From: CAWGMT01 sp963823675 | Lineage (GTDB): Bacteria > Planctomycetota > Planctomycetia > Isosphaerales > Isosphaeraceae | Assembly (NCBI GenBank): GCA_963823675.1 | Contig: CAWGMT010000010.1 | Coordinates: 372,001 to 436,000 of the forward strand | Length of the DNA: 64,000 bases | Reading direction: 5' to 3' | Shown: in pieces, positions 59,489-64,000 of the stretch | Position numbering within the stretch: the stretch's first letter is position 1 | Layout of the letters: each line of letters begins with the position of its first letter | Notes under the pieces: generated by a model | Told to the model about the DNA's origin: nothing | The model's input: only the letters and a program-made list of their open reading frames with translations | Databases searched by the model: none | Made by a program: the position numbers and the translations under genes

Positions 59489-61693
59489 TCAGAATCCTGC
59501 CGCTCCGTTCGCCGTCAATAGTTTCTGGACCTCAGCAGCCATGCGCTCAAATAGGTCCTGCCAGTGGCCGGGTTTTGTCTGGCGGAACAAGCGCATGGTC
59601 GGGTACCAGGGGTTGTCTTCCCGATCCAGGAACCAGCGAAAATCGGGGGCGAACGACAGGGCCACCCATACCGGCACCCCCAGCCCGCCGGCAAGATGGG
59701 CCTTCGCCGAATCGATGCTGACGACGAGGTCCAGGTTGCGCATGACACCGGCGGCATCCGGAAAATCGAGGTCACCCAGGTTGATCAGCGGCCAGGTTTC
59801 CAGGAGCGAAGCCAACTGCTCCGTGCCCGCGCCGAACTGGAGACTGACCAGCCGGACTCCAGGCAAGCCGGCCAGTGGCGCCAGCTCTTTGAGCGCCAGC
59901 GAGCGGTCCCTGTCGATTCGATTCTTGGGATTGCCTTGCCAGGCTATGCCGATCAGGAACGATGGCTGGCCGGGCGTGCCGCGTAGCTGGCAGAGTTTCT
60001 GTCGCCAGCTCTCGACCCGGCCGGAGTCGGCAACGAGGTAAGGAATTCTTGCCGGCACCGTATCCGGAGTGGTCTGGAAAATGTGCGGTAAGCTCAAGAG
60101 GGGAGCCTGGACGTCAAAAGCGGGAAAGGGGCCGTCCATTGGTATCAGGCGATCAATACCCGGGCAAGTGCTCAGGAACTCGATCAGCGGGGCCGGACAG
60201 GCTACGAGGACGCGCCCGCCGCGCTCGGCTACGAGTGAGGCATAGCGGATGAACTGGAGGATATCGCCGAAGCCCTGCTCCGCGTAAAGCAGAATCGTTC
60301 GCCCCTCGAGGGGCGAGCCGTCCCAGCGCGGCTGCTCAAACACGGGCGCAGGGCGCCCCTCCGATTCCCAATACTTCCAGCGCCATTCATATTCCGTCCA
60401 ACCTGCCTGCCAGTGCCCCATTTGCAGTAATGTGTGGCCGAGGTTGGTATGTGTCAAGGCGCAATCAGGTTTGAGACGAATGGCTTGCTGACAGCAATCT
60501 ACCGCCATTGCCAGGTCTCCTTGTTTCGCATACAGCAGGCCCAGGTCGGTGTACGCGGCGGCATGAGTCGGCGCAATCCGCAGGGCCTCATGAAAGCAGG
60601 TGACGGCCTCATCGCAGCGCCACAAAGCCATCAGGGTACAGCCGAGGTTGCGATGAGCGTCTACATGGTCCGGCTTCCGCCGGAGAGCTTCTCGAAAGCA
60701 CGCCATTGCCTCTTCAAGCTTGCCCTGCTGCCTGAGCGCAATTCCCAGGTTGTTGTGAGCAGCGTCATAACTGGGTTGCAGGCGAAGGGCCTCTTCACAC
60801 CACGACACTGCTTCGTCGAGGTTTTCGCGTTTCACCAGAACGGCGCCCAGGTGGGTACAAGCCTCGGCGTAGTCGGGTTGCAGCCGGATTGCTGCCCGCA
60901 AACAGTTTTCGGCTTCCTCCAGCCGGCCTTGCTCCAGCAGGGCGATCCCCAGATTGTTGTGCGCCTGCGCGTAGTCAGGCTTGAGCGCAAGGGCACGCTG
61001 ATAGCAGCCAATTGCCTCGTCGAGCTTGCCCTGTTTCTTGAGCACAACGCCCAGGTTGTTATGAACTTCAGGCTCGCCGGCTTTCCGGGTGAGAAGACCG
61101 CGCCAGGCTGCCGCTGCCTCCTCCAGCTTGCCCTGGCGAGTCAGGATGGAGGCCAGGTGCTTGCGGGACTCGTCAAAATCCGGACACGCGTCGATCACTT
61201 GCTCGAAGCACGTGCGGGCTTCTTCCAGCTTCCCTTGTTCTCTGAGCGCGATACCCAGGTTATGCCGCGCCCGGAAATAGCCGGGTTGTAAGCGCAGCGC
61301 TTCCCAGTAGCAAGCCTCTGCCTGCACGAGCTCTCCCTGAGCCGCCAGGGCCAGCCCCAGATTATTGTGTACGTGTGCCAGCTCGGGTCGCAGACGCAGA
61401 GCTCGCCGGTAGCACCCGGCCGCTAGAGCGAGGTTTCCCTGTTGCATCCACGCCGTGCCCAGGCTGTTGTGGGCCTCGGCAAACTCGGGCTTGAGCCGCA
61501 ACGCCCGCAGGATATATTCGCCCGCCAGCTCATTCCGTCCGAGCTGTGTGCTGGTCACGCCGAGCAGGTGCAGGGCATCGACGTGCTCGGGATCGACTTC
61601 CAGAATCTGCCGATAGAGCGTTTCGGCCTGCCGCAGGTTGCCGGCCCGCTGCTGCTTCACGGCCAGTTCGAGCGTCTGAGCTATCGGGATCAT
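59489..61693 (-). CDS. TPR-glycosyltransferase (GT9-like C-terminal domain), gene 1
   Basis: 734 residues, intact. About 12 TPR repeats ('AHVHNNLGLALAAQGELVQA', 'AQAHNNLGIALLEQGRLEEA') precede 'WTEYEWRWKYWESEGRP', then a GT-B-type domain: 'ILLYAEQGFGDILQFIRYASL', 'IGIAWQGNPKNRIDRDRSLAL', 'SIDSAKAHLAGGLGVPVWVAL' and 'DNPWYPTMRLFRQ'. The latter half resembles ADP-heptose-type glycosyltransferases. The start overlaps the stop of the upstream gene by four bases, so translation is coupled. Donor and acceptor are unknown. Confidence 0.88.
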   Translation of the reverse strand: MIPIAQTLELAVKQQRAGNLRQAETLYRQILEVDPEHVDALHLLGVTSTQLGRNELAGEYILRALRLKPEFAEAHNSLGTAWMQQGNLALAAGCYRRALRLRPELAHVHNNLGLALAAQGELVQAEACYWEALRLQPGYFRARHNLGIALREQGKLEEARTCFEQVIDACPDFDESRKHLASILTRQGKLEEAAAAWRGLLTRKAGEPEVHNNLGVVLKKQGKLDEAIGCYQRALALKPDYAQAHNNLGIALLEQGRLEEAENCLRAAIRLQPDYAEACTHLGAVLVKRENLDEAVSWCEEALRLQPSYDAAHNNLGIALRQQGKLEEAMACFREALRRKPDHVDAHRNLGCTLMALWRCDEAVTCFHEALRIAPTHAAAYTDLGLLYAKQGDLAMAVDCCQQAIRLKPDCALTHTNLGHTLLQMGHWQAGWTEYEWRWKYWESEGRPAPVFEQPRWDGSPLEGRTILLYAEQGFGDILQFIRYASLVAERGGRVLVACPAPLIEFLSTCPGIDRLIPMDGPFPAFDVQAPLLSLPHIFQTTPDTVPARIPYLVADSGRVESWRQKLCQLRGTPGQPSFLIGIAWQGNPKNRIDRDRSLALKELAPLAGLPGVRLVSLQFGAGTEQLASLLETWPLINLGDLDFPDAAGVMRNLDLVVSIDSAKAHLAGGLGVPVWVALSFAPDFRWFLDREDNPWYPTMRLFRQTKPGHWQDLFERMAAEVQKLLTANGAAGF

Positions 61694-63141
61694 TTCCGGC
61701 TCGCACCGATGAGCTTGCTGACTTCCTCGGCCATACGGGCAAAAACTGGCTGCCAGCCGCTTGCTGGACCTTGCCGAAACAGGCGCATGGTTGGATACCA
61801 GGGGCTGTCTTCCCTGTCCAGCAACCAGCGAAAATCAGGGAGAGCGGCGAGGGCGACCCATACTCGTGCCGCCAACGCACCTGCAAGGTGGGCGATAGCC
61901 GAATCAATGGTAATGACCAGGTCTAAATTCTGAATGACCGCGGCCTTCTCCGCAAGGCCCAGAGCGCCGCACAGTTCCATGATGGGAAATGTCACGTGCT
62001 GGAGCTGTTCGGTTCCCACTCCGTTCTGCAGGCTGATTAACTGTACGCCTGGGACGTTTGCCAGGGCGCGAACTCCTGGAGGGCAATCGACCGCTTCCGA
62101 TCTTCGGGGTGCTTGGGATTGCCCTGCCAGGAGATGCCGATCTTGAATGCGCAAAGCCCGGCCAGTTGCTGCTGCCAGTATTGCCGGCTTGCATCGCCCA
62201 CGCGGATATAGGGAACATCGGCCGGCACCGTGGCCAGCGTTGTTCCGAGGACCCCAGGCAAGCTCATGAGTGGCACATGGACGTCGAAAGGAGGGATCGG
62301 ACGATCGTTGGGGATGACTCGCTCGATGCCCTCGCAGCCGGTGAGTAGCTCGACCACGGCTGGTGAACACAGGAGCCAAACGCGGCCGCCGCGCCGGGCG
62401 ACCATGGGCGCGTAGCGGACGAACTGAAGCGTATCCCCCAGGCCTTGTTCCGCGAACAAGAAGATCGTCCGTCCCTCCAGAGGCGAGCCGTCCCACCACG
62501 GCCCAGGAAACGCACGGCGGATCGGCCTCCTTGCACTGCCAGCGCCATTCATACTCCGGCCAGCCACGTTCAAAATCCCCGAGGATCAGCCAGAGCATCC
62601 CCATGTTGCGGTGCGCCTCCGGATAGCCGGGCCGCAGACGCAGGGCCTCCTCGCAGCTGCGCAGCGGCTTCTTGAGTTTTCCCCGTCTCAAGAGGACAAC
62701 GCCAAGCTGCGTGTAAGCCTCGGCGTAGTTTGGTTCTAGCCCGATTGCCGTGCGCAAGCAATTCTCCGCTTCCTCCAGACGGCCTCGTTCCAGGAGCGCG
62801 ATTCCCAGATTGTTGTGTGCTTGTGGATAGTCAGGCCGGAGCAAAAGCGCATGGTGGTAACAGGCAATGGCCTCCTCCAGCCTACCCTGTTTCTTGAGGA
62901 CGACACCAAGATTGTTGTGAACCTCGGGCTTCTCGGGCCTGAGCTTTAGCGCCCGCAGAAGATATTCGCCCGCCTGTTCATGCTGCCCGAGCTGCGTGCT
63001 GGTTACGCCGAGCAGGTGCAGGGCATCGACATGCTCGGGATCGACTTCCAGAACCTGGCGATAGAGCGTTTCGGCCTGCCGCAAGTTGCCGGCCCGCTGC
63101 TGCTTGACGGCCAGTTCGAGCGTCTCTGCGATCGGGATCAT
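61690..63141 (-). CDS. TPR-glycosyltransferase, gene 2 (frameshifted)
   Basis: Start at ATG 63141 ('MIPIAETLELAVKQQRAGNL'), almost identical to the N-terminus of the downstream paralogue. Five or six TPR repeats lead to 'WPEYEWRWQCKE'. A frameshift near 62520 and a compensating one near 62065 enclose the GT half ('FLFAEQGLGDTLQFVRYAPM', 'IGISWQGNPKHPEDRKRSIAL'); the last part is back in the first frame ('TIDSAIAHLAGALAARVWVAL', 'DSPWYPTMRLFRQ'). Four-base overlaps join it to the genes on both sides. The two indels probably reflect consensus errors. Confidence 0.85.
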   Translation of the reverse strand: MIPIAETLELAVKQQRAGNLRQAETLYRQVLEVDPEHVDALHLLGVTSTQLGQHEQAGEYLLRALKLRPEKPEVHNNLGVVLKKQGRLEEAIACYHHALLLRPDYPQAHNNLGIALLERGRLEEAENCLRTAIGLEPNYAEAYTQLGVVLLRRGKLKKPLRSCEEALRLRPGYPEAHRNMGMLWLILGDFERGWPEYEWRWQCKEADPPCVSWAVVGRLASGGTDDLLVRGTRPGGYASVRPLRAHGRPARRPRLAPVFTSRGRATHRLRGHRASHPQRSSDPSFRRPCATHELAWGPRNNAGHGAGRCSLYPRGRCKPAILAAATGRALRIQDRHLLAGQSQAPRRSEAVDCPPGVRALANVPGVQLISLQNGVGTEQLQHVTFPIMELCGALGLAEKAAVIQNLDLVITIDSAIAHLAGALAARVWVALAALPDFRWLLDREDSPWYPTMRLFRQGPASGWQPVFARMAEEVSKLIGASRK

Positions 63142-64000
63142 TGCCGGCTCGCAGCCAATGAGCCTGCACAATTCGGGGATTCACGCATGTGATCTAGGTG
63201 TTTGCCGAGTTCCTCGGCCATGCGTGCAAAAACTGGCTGCCAGCCGCCCGCTTCACTTTGCCGGAACAGGCGCATGGTTGGATACCAGGGGCTGTCTTCC
63301 CTGTCCAGCATCCAGCGGAAATCGGCAACGGCGGCCAGGGCGACCCACACCGGCCTTGCCAGCGCTCCGGCCAGATGGGCTTTGGCCGAATCAATGCTCA
63401 CGACCAGGTCCAGATTCTGAATGACAGCAGCCGTCTCTGCAAACCCCAGGGAGCTGCACAGATCCATGACAGGAAATGGCGCGTGCGGGAGCTGCTCGGT
63501 CCCCGCGCCCCTTTGAAGGCTGACTAGCTGAACGCCCGGAACGCTTGCCAAGGGCGCGAATTCTTGCAGGGCCACTGACCGCTTCCGATCACTTTTGTGC
63601 TTGGGATTGCCTTGCCAGGTGATGCCGATCTTGAATCCGGAGAGCCCGGCCAGTTGCTGCTTCCAGTATTGCCGCCGTTCCTCGCCCACGCGGATATAGG
63701 GAACCTCGGCCGGCACCGTGGCCAGAGTTGTCTGGAAGATTCCAGGCAAGCTCAGGAGCGGGGCCTGGACGTCAAACGGTGGAATGGGAGTACCCTCGGG
63801 AATGGCTCGGGTGACGCCCTCGCAGCCGGCCAGGAGGTCAACGAGCGCAGCGGCACAGTACAGCCAGATGCGGCCGCCGCGCCGCGCCACCAAAGGCGCG
63901 TAGCGGACGAAGTGCAGCACGTCCCCCAGCCCCTGCTCCCCAAACAACAGAATCGTGCGTCCCTCGAGTGCCGAGCCGTCCCAGCGTGGCTGGTGCAAGG
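63138..64000 (-). CDS. TPR-glycosyltransferase, gene 3 (5' part outside window)
   Basis: Only the C-terminal transferase half is inside the window: 'ILLFGEQGLGDVLHFVRYAPL', 'IGITWQGNPKHKSDRKRSVAL', 'SIDSAKAHLAGALARPVWVAL', 'DSPWYPTMRLFRQ'. The expected TPR part lies beyond 64000. Its stop overlaps the next gene's start by four bases. With the two following genes it forms a tandem array of close paralogues. Confidence 0.85.
   Translation of the reverse strand, partial: LHQPRWDGSALEGRTILLFGEQGLGDVLHFVRYAPLVARRGGRIWLYCAAALVDLLAGCEGVTRAIPEGTPIPPFDVQAPLLSLPGIFQTTLATVPAEVPYIRVGEERRQYWKQQLAGLSGFKIGITWQGNPKHKSDRKRSVALQEFAPLASVPGVQLVSLQRGAGTEQLPHAPFPVMDLCSSLGFAETAAVIQNLDLVVSIDSAKAHLAGALARPVWVALAAVADFRWMLDREDSPWYPTMRLFRQSEAGGWQPVFARMAEELGKHLDHMRESPNCAGSLAASRQ

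Overview
The window is GC-rich, densely packed bacterial DNA, most likely from a planctomycete (Isosphaera/Gemmata-like). The evidence is the mix of gene families: Ser/Thr kinases fused to WD40 or TPR domains, TPR-glycosyltransferases and TPR-sulfotransferases in tandem, an M56 peptidase fused to carboxypeptidase-regulatory and thioredoxin domains, DUF4058, a Tat-exported Gfo/Idh oxidoreductase, and giant Ser/Asp-rich proteins. No rRNA, tRNA or CRISPR array was seen.

Layout. 1-10.7 kb: a truncated alpha-2-macroglobulin-like gene, an HD-GYP phosphodiesterase and a TPR-kinase. 10.7-13.2 kb: an ECF-type Ni/Co importer (cbiMN-cbiQ-cbiO). 13.7-18.4 kb: pdxH and a WD40-kinase. 18.7-23.5 kb: a BlaI-type repressor with a clear promoter/operator, followed by a very large BlaR-like fusion. 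23.7-28.7 kb: recQ, DUF4186, a carboxypeptidase-regulatory-like protein and a Uma2 nuclease. 28.7-35.7 kb: a kinase remnant, DUF4058, GH5, a HEAT protein, Gfo/Idh, a repeat-rich intergenic region, a GH18 chitinase and hicB. 35.8-38.6 kb: a TPR-glycosyltransferase-DUF6165 fusion. 54.1-64 kb: thyX and a glycan/sulfation cluster with two TPR-sulfotransferases, a methyltransferase and three overlapping TPR-glycosyltransferases.

The most interesting part is 39.1-54.1 kb. I read it as a polymorphic toxin locus. An intact 2743-residue acidic repeat protein ends in a papain/C39-like Cys-His-Asp toxin domain and is followed by a small immunity candidate. Behind it lies an array of displaced toxin and immunity modules: an orphan toxin tail with its own partner; an orphan cassette that repeats about 570 bp of the giant gene's pre-toxin linker and then carries a nucleotidyltransferase-like toxin plus immunity gene; and a second copy of that toxin/immunity module. 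Between and behind the modules are dead fragments of a C39-like toxin, a Y1-type transposase, a short MITE-like repeat and a DUF3987 primase/helicase. The shared linker would allow recombination to swap the toxin tip.

Caveat: many long genes are split by one-base frameshifts (seven in the macroglobulin gene alone), while the 8.2-kb toxin gene has none. Uncorrected assembly indels are the simplest explanation, so frameshifted genes are listed as single CDS entries with the break points stated.
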